Shown here: one piece after another, positions 32,643-41,199 of the stretch | Numbering within the stretch: position 1 is the first letter of the stretch | How the letters are laid out: the number at the start of each line of letters is the position of its first letter | Assembly: GCA_937907525.1 (NCBI GenBank) | Contig: CALCIB010000187.1 | Location: 1-64,000, forward strand | Direction of reading: 5' to 3' | Length of the DNA: 64,000 nucleotides | From: an uncultured Planctomycetales bacterium | Lineage (GTDB): Bacteria; Planctomycetota; Planctomycetia; Isosphaerales; Isosphaeraceae | Made by a program: the position numbers and the translations under genes | The notes under the pieces: generated by a model | The model's input: only the letters and a program-made list of their open reading frames with translations | Told to the model about the DNA's origin: nothing | The model's database searches: none

Positions 32643-34283
32643 ATGCCCCCACGACCCTTTGAACACTGGTATCGCGGCGTATCGGTCGAAGCGGCCGCCC
32701 GTACCTCGACCTCGGCGCCGTGGGGGATTCGGGGCGCGCTTGTCGCGCCCGTGATCCGGGGGGGATTCGGCCAGGTCGCCGCGGCGGTCGGCGGCCTTCG
32801 GGCGGGCGGCGGAGGCGAGTTCGAGGCTTGCGTCTCCGCTGCCGCGCCCACGAGGGTGACGGTGGGCGGAACGGCCCACACGAGCGCGGACGTCCGCGTC
32901 GACGGCCCCGCTTGCGCGGGGGGGGCCGGATTCGCGGCCGCAGCCGACGCACGGCTTGCTTCGGATCCGGCGCCGGGGGGCGGTTGGTCGACGGGGGGGC
33001 GATGGCGAGCCGCGGCGGAGGCCGCCGAAGGCTTCTCGGGGGGGGTCTCGGTCCACCCGGGAGCGATCGCCGCCCATGGTTTCGACTGTTCGGGATCGGG
33101 AGGATCGGCGATGGGCGGCGTCGGCCCGAACGCCGCGAGTCCGCCCGGTCGATCGTTCAAGTATTGGCGACGCGGCGAGGCTGTCGTCGACGCCGGCCCT
33201 CGCGAGGGAGGCTTCGCGCACGGTTACCGAGGTTGGTTCGGAGCTCCCTCGTCGGGTCGGATAGGAAGAGTCGACGGTGTTGATTCGACGGGCGCGGGCC
33301 TTCGCGTCGGCGCCGGCGCAGCGATTTGGATCGACCGCGGCGGCGCCGGCGTCGCGGTGGCCGAACTGGGAGGCGCGGGCGGAGCCGGGCGACAGGACCA
33401 CGTCGCCGGTTCGGGTGGCGTGGCGCGGCCGGGCGGGGCGTCGAGGATCGAACGGGGCGCGGACTTTGACGCGATCTCAGTCGTCGGGACGTATTCGGCC
33501 GCCTCCCCGCGCGTCGCCATCGAAGTCGAGCCCTCGTCGACGACTCGGTTCGGGGCGGCCGCCCGAGTGGACGTCGAGCACGGCCTCGGTTGGTTCGGGG
33601 GCGACGGCCGGGCCTTCGGCGGAGGCGCCGACGCGATCGCCACGTGCGAGCCCGCTGCGGGCGGGAGCCTCGCCGTCGGCGGCGGTCATATCGATCGTCT
33701 CGCCCTCGTCTACAGGATTTATTCCAACGGCGGACTGGGCGGCGCGATCGATTACGGGTCGCCTATCGCCGAAACGTCGGGACTGGAATGGACGAGCGAG
33801 CCGCTGCCGCCCGGGTCGTCATTCCGTTTCGGGGTAAGAACGTATTCACCCGTCGATGATTGTCAAGACGAGAACCTCGACGCGTCGGTCGCGCTGGTCG
33901 TCGACGCGCGAGGACGAGACGCGACCGGCGTACCCCGCCCGCCCGTCGGCCTCCGCGCCCTCGATCAAGGCGGCGGTCGCGTCCGCCTCGAATGGACGAC
34001 GGTCGGCCCGTCCAGATTCGAGGCGGCCGCGACCCACTTCAACGCATATCTCGGCCGAGACGTCGTCACGGACTTTTCCTCGCCGATCGTCGTCCCGGCG
34101 CCGGCGTCGCGCGGAGGCGTCGTCGCGACAGAACTTCGCGACCTGCCGACGGGCCGATCCTTCGCCGTGATCGTCCGCGCGGCGAACGAGTTCGGCGAGG
34201 ACGACAACGTCGCCGCCGTTCGATTCACCGTCGATCTCTTCCCGCCGTCGCGGGTCGACGACCTCGCCGCGTCCGTCGCCTGA
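32643..34283 (+). CDS. Gly/Ala-rich repetitive virion protein with C-terminal fibronectin III-like domains, 546 aa
   Basis: The first 340 residues are extremely rich in Gly and Ala and made of short repeated beta-strand units, probably an extended fibre shaft. From about 360 the composition normalises and reads as two fibronectin III-like sandwiches (VRLEWTTVGPSRFEA; FAVIVRAANEFGEDDNVAAV). Part of the C-terminal section resembles the protein at 41603. ATG at 32643 is 9 bases after the previous stop. Function: adhesion or fibre, by inference from composition and place. Confidence 0.65.
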   Translation: MPPRPFEHWYRGVSVEAAARTSTSAPWGIRGALVAPVIRGGFGQVAAAVGGLRAGGGGEFEACVSAAAPTRVTVGGTAHTSADVRVDGPACAGGAGFAAAADARLASDPAPGGGWSTGGRWRAAAEAAEGFSGGVSVHPGAIAAHGFDCSGSGGSAMGGVGPNAASPPGRSFKYWRRGEAVVDAGPREGGFAHGYRGWFGAPSSGRIGRVDGVDSTGAGLRVGAGAAIWIDRGGAGVAVAELGGAGGAGRQDHVAGSGGVARPGGASRIERGADFDAISVVGTYSAASPRVAIEVEPSSTTRFGAAARVDVEHGLGWFGGDGRAFGGGADAIATCEPAAGGSLAVGGGHIDRLALVYRIYSNGGLGGAIDYGSPIAETSGLEWTSEPLPPGSSFRFGVRTYSPVDDCQDENLDASVALVVDARGRDATGVPRPPVGLRALDQGGGRVRLEWTTVGPSRFEAAATHFNAYLGRDVVTDFSSPIVVPAPASRGGVVATELRDLPTGRSFAVIVRAANEFGEDDNVAAVRFTVDLFPPSRVDDLAASVA

Positions 34284-34324
34284 CGCGACCCAACCCATTC
34301 GCGCAAGGTTCTTCGGAGGGCCGT

Positions 34325-37300
34325 ATGGCCATCACGCTCACTGGTTATTGCGGGCTCAAGTCGGTCAACCGGGCAATGGCCGGCGGCGGCGAACGCGTCA
34401 CGTTGGCGATTTGCGCGCGGACGAACGGCTGGCGCTTCTCGCGCTGGCAGAACTTGCTCGCGTTCGGTTCGTACGCGTCGATTCGCTCGTATCAGCCGTA
34501 CGGAAGTCGCCCGTCGGTCACGTTGCAGGCGTCGGAACGGTTCGTCGGCGACGCGACCACCTACGAGACGTCGAAGGCGGGCGGCGCGATCGGCGAGGCA
34601 TACCAGATCACGTTGGTCTACGACAAGGACGACCCGAACCGGCAGTTCCTCGCCGTCAACGGAGTCAAGGTCGCGACGCCGGTCCACGCCGCGGCCCTGT
34701 CGTCGTGCGCGTTCATCGACGTCGGCGACCCCGTCGGCATCGGCAACGCCGACGGTCTCGGGGTCACGTTTCAGGACGCCGTGGTCGTCGACGGCCACGC
34801 CGCGAGCGACGAGGAGGTCAAGGCCCTCGCCGGCGGCTCGGCCGGGGCGGCCGACTTCGTGACGTCCCTCGCGTCCGTCCCAGGCGTGACGGCGTCGTAC
34901 TACTCGCTCGCCGGCGAAGCCGGGACCGTCCCCCAGGCCGGCGACCCCGGCCTGCTGCCGACGATCGGAGGCGGCCCCGGCTACGGCCTCGTCGTCGCCC
35001 GCTGGGGCGCCGACCACGCCGCCGACGTCGCCTACGCCGAGCCGATGGTCTATGACTGGCGCGACGAGATCGTTCGAGCGTACGTCGGATCGTCCGGCAA
35101 GACCGTCACCGTCGCCGTCGCGAGCAAGGCCGGCGGAGCCCCGCGCTTCCCGTCGACCTCGCGGCTGAACGCGGCCCCGACGATCCGCATCGACGGCGGG
35201 GCCCCGATCACGCTGGGAACGGCCCCGCAAGCCGGGTGCTTCACGGGCGGGACCATGGACGCCGTGTACCTGGCGCTGCCGACCGGGACGTACGTGTCCC
35301 CCGGACAAACCGTCTCCATGGACGTTCCGGAGGGTTGGTTTCCCGACGACTTCGGCGTCGCGCAGGCGCAGTCCGGGGTCGTCGTCGCCAACTACGCGGG
35401 GAAAAGCGTCACCGACCAGCTCTGGCCCGACCCCAAGACGATGCGGCTCGGCGTCAACCACGAGAGCACCCAGGACTACTGGGCGGCGTTGTGCTCCGTC
35501 CGGAACCTGGCCATGTTACTCGGACGGAACGCGAGGGACCGTTGGGAGGACGGCACGGTCAAGGGCAACCAGACCGTGCTGCTCCTGACAACGGGGGCGT
35601 CCAACAAGCTGGACTTGCCCGGCATCCCCGGCCGCGCGGGGCGTTGGGTCTTCCGCTGGGACGACTACGATCCCGCGAACCCCGTGTCCATCACCCCCAT
35701 GTCGTACTCGAAGTACGGGTGGCGGGAGATACCCGGGTACGCCAACCCCGGCGACGACCAGGGGCGGGGAAAGGTCAAGGTCTGGGAGCTGGACCTCGGC
35801 AGGAAGTGGCCGTTCACCCTGGCGGCGGCCGTGGACGCCACGGCGACCACGATCCCGTTCCTGGAGAAGGCCGACTGGCAGTTGGTAAGCGGGAACTCCT
35901 GCTACCTGACGATCGGCGACGAGCGGATCCTCATCGGGGCTTACGACGTCGCGGCGAAGGCGTTCACCGGCTGCACGCGCGGCTGGAACGGCACGACGGC
36001 GGCGGCGCACGCCGCCGCCGCGTCCGGGATCGCGCAGTACCCGGCGAAGTATGGCGAGGTCCACGTGGCGTTCGGCAGCCCGAACGCCGCCAACATGCGG
36101 TATTCCAATCTGGCCATCTACCCGCCGGGGTTTTACGACATTCCGGAGACGCCGACGCCGCTCGTCGTGCCGCCGCCCGACCCCATGGACGTCGCCCCGG
36201 ACCTCCAGGCTTACTTCGCCAAGGGCGTGGGCGCGCTGCGGTACATGACGGATACGCCGCTCTACCCCTGGCCCGGCGATTTCGAGTACCCGGAGCAAAT
36301 CGCGGCGCCGGACCAGGTCCACTACGGCACGCCGCGGATCACCGAGCGGTACGTCATCAAGGGGGTCAAGCCGATCGCCTGGGAGGACATGCCCTACTTC
36401 TATTCGGCGACGTCGTGGCTCACGACCGCGGAGACGTACCCGGCGACCCTGTCCGCGCCGATCACGACCGCCCCCGCCGCCGGGACCGTCGAGACGGTGA
36501 CGATCGCGAGCGACCCGGCGGCGCCGATCCTGCTCGGGCAATCCCTGTTCGCGGGCGACGAGGTCATGCGGGTGGTCGGCTTGCCGGTCTCTGGCGACGA
36601 CCACCAGGTCGAGCGGGGGTCGGTCGGCACGACGCCGGCGACGCACCCGGCGGGCGCGATCGCCGTCGGCTACCGGATTCCGACCGCGGATCCCGCGACG
36701 TACGTGGCGGCCTCCTCCAAGCGGGCGCTCCACTGTTACGAGGTGGTCTTCGACGAGGAGCAGTCGGCGCCGATCTCGTTCGGCCGCAACATGAACGGCG
36801 TCTGGTCGAAGGTGGTCCCCGAGAACCGCACGGCCCAGCGGACGTTCACGCTGGCCGCGGCCCTGGACGCGACGTCCCTGGACGTCTTCCTGACCGCCGC
36901 CGATCCGGAGGATTGGGACGTCGTCGCGCGGGGCCTGACCCTGACCGTCGAGGGCGAGACGCTGACGGTGCTCTCCGTCGACGTCGGCGCCGGCAAGGTC
37001 ACGGTCAAATCGCGGCCGACGGGCGCCGCCGCCCACGCGTCCGGGACCGCCGTGACGTCGTCGTCGTCCCGGATCCTGCTGCAAAGCGCGGACGGCGCGA
37101 AGCGCGCGTACAACGCCCTGTCCTCGTTCAACGCGCGCCTGTTCCCGATCGGGGCCAAGCGGGCGATCATCATCGTCGACGACTCCGAATCCAACTCGTA
37201 CCTCGTCCAGTCGGCCTCGCCGCCGTTCGACCAGGACGTCGACGCCACGAGCAACACGGCGCAATATCCGGGCTTCGAGCGGCCGTTCGCGCACATGGCC

Positions 37301-38449
37301 AAGGAGACGAACGACAGCCCGGGGACCTGGCACTGGCTGAACATCCCGTTCCGGGCCTGCGACGCGGCCGTTTACGAGATCGCCAAGGCCGTGCGCGACA
37401 ATCTCGAGCCCGGCCGCAAGGTCATTTTCGAGTTGAGCAACGAGCTCTGGAACAACGTCTCGCTTTTCACGTCGACGCAGACCAACGCGGGGATCGCCAC
37501 GACGTGCGGGGCGGCGGACACGCGCGACCCGTTCGTGCTGCGGTCGAAGACGGCGTTCGACGTCGCCAAGCGCTGCTTCGCCGAGGTCGGCCGCGAGGGC
37601 GAACTCGAGTTGGCGATCTGCTGGCAGACGACGGACGACGTCCTGGCCCGTTGCCGGGACCTGGGCGTCGAGCCCGACGCCATCGGCTGCGCCCCGTACT
37701 TCTCCGGACCGAAAACGGGGACGGTCGCGGACGACTACGTGGCCACGTTCGCCGCCGTCGATGACGACGCCGTATGCGACCTGCTCGCGTTCATGTACAT
37801 GCACCAGACGCAGTCCGGAAGTCTGCGCTACATAGGCGATGCGCTTCGGACGGCCCGGACGAAGCACCTGGCGGCGACGGGCGCGCGACCCAAGACGTAC
37901 CTCTACGAGGGCGGTCTGGAGGCGATCATCGCGGCCGGCACGCCGAACGACCCCGACCCCGAGCGCCGGCGGACGCGAGACATCATCTTCAACCCGAACT
38001 TCTACTTCACCGAGGCGGCCCACTACGCGATGGTCCAGCGCGCCATGGAGGCCGACCTGTTCATGGTGTTCGTGATGTCCCAGGTGCTGTCGGACTACGC
38101 GCCCAACTCCACTTTCTACTGGGCGATGCTGTGGGGTCCGACGATGAAGCCGGGCCGAGGCGACGGGCGGGACGGCGGCGTCGTCAACAAGTCCTACGCC
38201 TATGCCGGGCTCACGGACAGGGTTCGGGGCGGCGGAGACGCCTACCGCGAGTCGGTCCGCTTCCAAGCGTGGCAGGACTACCAGGCCGCCTGGCGGGGAG
38301 AGAGCGTCCTAGACCCCGATCCAACCGACCCTGGCGGTTCCGACCCGGAGCCGGATCCAGGTCCGGGTTCGGGCTCGAACGGCCCGCCGATTCGCGCCAA
38401 GCCCCGCCCTTTCGTCCCGCTCCGCGGATCTCGACGCGGATTCAGGTGA
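34325..38449 (+). CDS. Very large virion tail/fibre protein with LamG-like and clan-A glycosidase-like domains, 1374 aa
   Basis: Residues 1-170 look like a LamG/concanavalin fold (FLAVNGVKVATPVHAA, IGNADGLGVTFQDAVVV). Residues about 490-910 contain three copies of a beta module (about 497-570, 707-782, 841-911) ending in RG-type turns with GTTAAAHA-like loops, also present in the capsid protein. The final 400 residues resemble a clan-A TIM-barrel glycosidase: E1040 in FELSNELW and E1195 in LYEGG are candidate acid/base and nucleophile. The tail ends in Pro/Asp/Gly-rich linker and basic residues. It is probably a host-surface depolymerase or adhesin carried on the particle. ATG at 34325. Confidence 0.7.
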   Translation: MAITLTGYCGLKSVNRAMAGGGERVTLAICARTNGWRFSRWQNLLAFGSYASIRSYQPYGSRPSVTLQASERFVGDATTYETSKAGGAIGEAYQITLVYDKDDPNRQFLAVNGVKVATPVHAAALSSCAFIDVGDPVGIGNADGLGVTFQDAVVVDGHAASDEEVKALAGGSAGAADFVTSLASVPGVTASYYSLAGEAGTVPQAGDPGLLPTIGGGPGYGLVVARWGADHAADVAYAEPMVYDWRDEIVRAYVGSSGKTVTVAVASKAGGAPRFPSTSRLNAAPTIRIDGGAPITLGTAPQAGCFTGGTMDAVYLALPTGTYVSPGQTVSMDVPEGWFPDDFGVAQAQSGVVVANYAGKSVTDQLWPDPKTMRLGVNHESTQDYWAALCSVRNLAMLLGRNARDRWEDGTVKGNQTVLLLTTGASNKLDLPGIPGRAGRWVFRWDDYDPANPVSITPMSYSKYGWREIPGYANPGDDQGRGKVKVWELDLGRKWPFTLAAAVDATATTIPFLEKADWQLVSGNSCYLTIGDERILIGAYDVAAKAFTGCTRGWNGTTAAAHAAAASGIAQYPAKYGEVHVAFGSPNAANMRYSNLAIYPPGFYDIPETPTPLVVPPPDPMDVAPDLQAYFAKGVGALRYMTDTPLYPWPGDFEYPEQIAAPDQVHYGTPRITERYVIKGVKPIAWEDMPYFYSATSWLTTAETYPATLSAPITTAPAAGTVETVTIASDPAAPILLGQSLFAGDEVMRVVGLPVSGDDHQVERGSVGTTPATHPAGAIAVGYRIPTADPATYVAASSKRALHCYEVVFDEEQSAPISFGRNMNGVWSKVVPENRTAQRTFTLAAALDATSLDVFLTAADPEDWDVVARGLTLTVEGETLTVLSVDVGAGKVTVKSRPTGAAAHASGTAVTSSSSRILLQSADGAKRAYNALSSFNARLFPIGAKRAIIIVDDSESNSYLVQSASPPFDQDVDATSNTAQYPGFERPFAHMAKETNDSPGTWHWLNIPFRACDAAVYEIAKAVRDNLEPGRKVIFELSNELWNNVSLFTSTQTNAGIATTCGAADTRDPFVLRSKTAFDVAKRCFAEVGREGELELAICWQTTDDVLARCRDLGVEPDAIGCAPYFSGPKTGTVADDYVATFAAVDDDAVCDLLAFMYMHQTQSGSLRYIGDALRTARTKHLAATGARPKTYLYEGGLEAIIAAGTPNDPDPERRRTRDIIFNPNFYFTEAAHYAMVQRAMEADLFMVFVMSQVLSDYAPNSTFYWAMLWGPTMKPGRGDGRDGGVVNKSYAYAGLTDRVRGGGDAYRESVRFQAWQDYQAAWRGESVLDPDPTDPGGSDPEPDPGPGSGSNGPPIRAKPRPFVPLRGSRRGFR

Positions 38450-38515
38450 ATCCTTTCCGATATCGAGCTGGGGCGGACGTCCCTCGGCTCTCAAACCTGG
38501 CAGTGAGGACGAACG

Positions 38516-38974
38516 ATGACGCCCACCCACCGCGAGCGCGACGTCCGCGACGCGATCCAGGAACTCTTGGATTCGACCCGCGCGTTTGATCGGATCCATT
38601 CCGGCGCCCCGCCCGACGCCGGCGGCGAATCGTCCGGAGCTCGGCGATCCGCCTCGATCGAACCGAATGGGACCGTCGTGGCGGGGCAAGGCGACGACGT
38701 CGGCGGCGCGTTGAAAGCGACCGCCACCGTCACGCTCGTCCTACTCGCCCGCGACGACGATCCCACCGTCCGCGACGCCGCGGCCGAGACGCTCTTGAAC
38801 ACCGCGGCCGCGGCCTTGAACGGTCGTTCCCTGGGCGGAATCACGCTGCCGGGGTCGACGCGGCTCCGCTCGTGGACGTGGCGCAAAGCCACTCCGCCCG
38901 AGCGCCGCATCGAGGCGATCCTGGAGTTCCAGTACTTGCTGGAAGGCTGGAACGACTTCGACATCTCGGAATGA
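38516..38974 (+). CDS. Tail completion / minor tail protein, 152 aa
   Basis: The pattern is a helical N-terminus (RERDVRDAIQELLDS), beta strands with a GQGDD loop and LKATATVTLVLLARDDD, then a helix and a final beta hairpin (RRIEAILEFQYLLEGWNDF). This matches the gpU/tail-terminator-like proteins that cap a long non-contractile tail. It immediately precedes the tail tube gene, the usual order. ATG at 38516. Confidence 0.65.
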   Translation: MTPTHRERDVRDAIQELLDSTRAFDRIHSGAPPDAGGESSGARRSASIEPNGTVVAGQGDDVGGALKATATVTLVLLARDDDPTVRDAAAETLLNTAAAALNGRSLGGITLPGSTRLRSWTWRKATPPERRIEAILEFQYLLEGWNDFDISE

Positions 38975-39023
38975 ATCGCGCGCAAAGCCCCGGACACACT
39001 CTACTCGAACCAGGAGGCCATTC

Positions 39024-39440
39024 ATGGCCGCGACCAAGCTCCAGTCGAACTGGACGGCTGTTTCTTTCAACTCGGCCCCGATCTCTCGGGTGACGCAAGT
39101 GAGCTTCACCCAGGGGGGGACCCTTACGACCTACGCGGCCGACGGCGACCATTTCCCCACGGTCATCGTCAATACGATGAGCAAGCCCAAGGCGACCGTC
39201 GCCAGCGGCGACGTCGCGGCCCTCATGGCGATCGCGCCCGGGGTCTCTGGGACCTTCAGCGCGACCCACAAGGACGCCAAGGGGGAGGCCGGCGGAGACA
39301 TCCTCTACGTCCTGGCCAACGCGGTGGCCGAAAACTCCGAGACCTCGGGGGCCCACGGCGAGTTCGGGACCGCGACCCTCACCCTCATGGCCTACTCCTC
39401 CGACGGAACCACCAACCCGCTCAGCTTCACCAGGGCTTGA
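39024..39440 (+). CDS. Major tail tube protein, 138 aa
   Basis: A compact beta-rich protein with the features of a tail tube subunit: small size, strands flanking a flexible loop (SKPKATVASGDVAALM) and a conserved late section (GEFGTATLTLMAYSSDG). CAGGAGG at 39011-39017, six bases before the ATG, is one of the best ribosome sites in the cluster, as expected for a protein made in many copies. Its placement between tail completion and chaperone genes agrees. It points to a long, non-contractile tail, since no sheath gene is seen. Confidence 0.78.
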   Translation: MAATKLQSNWTAVSFNSAPISRVTQVSFTQGGTLTTYAADGDHFPTVIVNTMSKPKATVASGDVAALMAIAPGVSGTFSATHKDAKGEAGGDILYVLANAVAENSETSGAHGEFGTATLTLMAYSSDGTTNPLSFTRA

Positions 39441-39497
39441 TCGCTCGCCGCCCTGGGACCCCGACCACCTGGCTACGCGACGAGTTCCCGCCCCCAT

Positions 39498-39803
39498 ATG
39501 GAAGCCATGCCAATCGACGCGTTGATCGTTCCCGAGTCGTGGAAGAGCGGCGGCACGCAACTGGACCGGATCGACTCGATCCTCCGCGTGGCGGAACCCC
39601 TGCTGGGGGTGGACCGCTCGCGCGGGCAAAGGGCCTACATCCGCCGCCAACCGGGAGGCCGCCTCTTCATCACGACGGACCCCCGCGACACGATCTCCTT
39701 TCCGATCGGACACCCGCGCGAGGGTCGTCCCCGCTACACCTGGACCGCGGCCCCCGACGGCTCGGAACGCGGATCCCTGGTCGAGGAGGCTCGCGATGCT
39801 TGA
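39498..39803 (+). CDS. Small tail-region protein, 101 aa
   Basis: An unrecognised protein with a compact core (DALIVPESWKSGGTQLDRID, FITTDPRDTISFPIG). The ATG at 39498 is used; an ATG three codons later (MPIDAL) is equally possible. Its end overlaps the start of the tail-assembly chaperone by 8 bases, so the two are coupled. The position between tail tube and chaperone suggests a tail role. Confidence 0.6.
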   Translation: MEAMPIDALIVPESWKSGGTQLDRIDSILRVAEPLLGVDRSRGQRAYIRRQPGGRLFITTDPRDTISFPIGHPREGRPRYTWTAAPDGSERGSLVEEARDA

Positions 39804-40209
39804 CGAGCGGGCGCTCCGCCGAACGAAGTTCTCCCCGGGGCCGGAGGTGACCCTCGGGGACGGAGGGAAATGGTCGCTCCCGACGCCGAGCCTGCGCCTG
39901 TTCCCCCTCAGGGGCGAGGACGGCCGAATCACGGTCGGCGGCGGCCCCAGCTTCGGCGCCGAATATGAGGCGCTGATGGACGATCTGGCCGATTGCGACC
40001 CCGAGGACGCGACCGGTCGTTTGACCATTCAGTTCCGGATGGCGGCCATGCTGCTGACGCGCAACTACGACCTTGCCGATCGCGACCTCCGTGAACTACT
40101 CGTCATCGACGCCGAGGATCCCGAGTGCCGCGAGCGCTGGCGGGAAATCAACCGGGTCATGACGGGCCGCGCCCCAAAACGTTTAGCCGATGGCTCCGCT
40201 GCACCCTGA
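39796..40209 (+). CDS. Tail assembly chaperone, short (G-like) product, 137 aa
   Basis: A small acidic helical protein in the slot before the tape-measure position, the usual place of phage tail-assembly chaperones (lambda gpG equivalents). The frame ends at 40209, but just before, codons CCA AAA at 40174-40179 preceded by C form the slippery heptamer C CCA AAA. A -1 shift there joins residues 1-128 to a 60-residue continuation. ATG at 39796 overlaps the previous gene by 8 bases. Confidence 0.8.
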   Translation: MLDERALRRTKFSPGPEVTLGDGGKWSLPTPSLRLFPLRGEDGRITVGGGPSFGAEYEALMDDLADCDPEDATGRLTIQFRMAAMLLTRNYDLADRDLRELLVIDAEDPECRERWREINRVMTGRAPKRLADGSAAP

Positions 40210-40361
40210 TCGCGAACGGGGTCGCCCAGGACCTGCCCTGGGAGGACGCCATCGGCGTCTCGGAAATGCTGGTGGCCCTGGGTCGAGCCGTCCCTCCCTC
40301 GCGATGGGTGGACGGCCAGCAAGCCAGGGCCCGGGAAGCCGCCCTCGAAGCCCTCTTCTGA
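39796..40361 (+). CDS. Tail assembly chaperone, frameshifted long (GT-like) product, 188 aa
   Basis: This is the predicted fusion made by a -1 shift at 40173-40179. The ribosome leaves the first frame after the AAA codon, slips back one base and reads ACG TTT AGC onward to a stop at 40359-40361. The added 60 residues (TFSRWLRCTLIANG to AREAALEALF) include a Trp-Leu-Arg motif and a helical end like other T-domains, and have no start codon or ribosome site of their own. A short G and a rarer GT product from one start is an old, conserved feature of siphovirus tail genes. The coordinates include the slip; the stop of the short form is bypassed. Confidence 0.75.
40173..40179 (+). promoter_or_regulatory. 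-1 ribosomal frameshift site C CCA AAA
   Basis: The heptamer fits the X XXY YYZ rule with the zero frame reading CCA AAA. It lies ten codons before the zero-frame stop at 40207-40209, and the -1 frame is open for 60 codons after it. I did not find an obvious stimulatory hairpin; none is required in every phage case. Confidence 0.78.
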
Positions 40362-40386
40362 CCTGACCGACAGCGAGATTCCAATC

Positions 40387-41181
40387 ATGGGCCTCGACGA
40401 GTTTCTCATCCCTCAAGAGTCCTCACCGGCGACGGACCCAGGGCCGCTCGGCGATCTTGACGAAGTCCTCCTGGCGCCGCCCATGGGACTCGACGCCCCG
40501 GAAGAGCCGGCGGGGTCGGGGATCGCCGCTCCTTTGAAAACCGCTCTGATCGAGTCGCCGCCCACGAACGACGGACGCGAGGCCGCGATGCCAAGCCGCG
40601 CCTCGGAGTCGGCCCCCTCGTTGGCGGACGTGATCGTCGCCGCGCCTTCCACGGACGAGGAGCGCGTGGGAACGGTCAAACCCGCCGGGCCGGAGTCGAT
40701 CCGCCTTGGCGATCCGAAGCCCCGCGACGCGCGACCGTCCCCCCCGGCCCTCGAGACCTCGGGAAAGTCATGGGAGTTCCTCGCGACGGCCTGGGATTCC
40801 GCTCCTCCTCCCTCCAGCGGGGACGTCGGCCGGATCGATGACGAATTCGTCTCGACGTCGCCCTTGACTCGGGTCGACTGGGGCGCGATCGCACCGGCGA
40901 ACTCCATCTCGACCATTCCAGGGCGTCGGACGGAGGCCTCTCCCTCCCGTTCCATGGCTTCCATCGCTCGTTGGGACGACGGCTTCTCGGCGCCGACGGA
41001 CTTCGGGAAGCCCCTGGACGGCCCGGTCGACGGCCCCGATTTCGAGAACGACCTCGACGGGCTCGGAGAGCGACTGTCACGGATCGTGGATCGTCTGGAA
41101 CGAACCGTGGAGCGATTCGCCCCCCCGTCGACCCCGCTCGGCGCGCGGCCCCGGCCGTTCCGCGGCCGGATCGACGGCTGA
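40387..41181 (+). CDS. Short tape-measure candidate / tail protein, 264 aa
   Basis: It follows the chaperone pair, where the tape-measure protein belongs, yet it is only 264 aa and Pro/Ser/Asp-rich rather than a long coiled coil. An N-terminal motif repeats (MGLDEFL, LDEVLLAPP, MGLDAPEE) and a C-terminal helix (LGERLSRIVDRLERTVERF) is the only coiled-coil-like part. If it is the ruler, the tail would be short, roughly 40 nm at about 1.5 angstrom per residue. Otherwise the real tape measure has been lost and the particle may be tail-defective. Function is uncertain. Confidence 0.55.
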   Translation: MGLDEFLIPQESSPATDPGPLGDLDEVLLAPPMGLDAPEEPAGSGIAAPLKTALIESPPTNDGREAAMPSRASESAPSLADVIVAAPSTDEERVGTVKPAGPESIRLGDPKPRDARPSPPALETSGKSWEFLATAWDSAPPPSSGDVGRIDDEFVSTSPLTRVDWGAIAPANSISTIPGRRTEASPSRSMASIARWDDGFSAPTDFGKPLDGPVDGPDFENDLDGLGERLSRIVDRLERTVERFAPPSTPLGARPRPFRGRIDG

Positions 41182-41199
41182 CCCCGAACGAGAGATGCG

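Noticed and set aside
32643..33660. Suspicion that the Gly/Ala-rich part of the 546-residue protein is a wrong frame
   Set aside because: The same frame continues into clean fibronectin-like sequence and is tightly spaced with its neighbours; repetitive shaft is the simpler reading.
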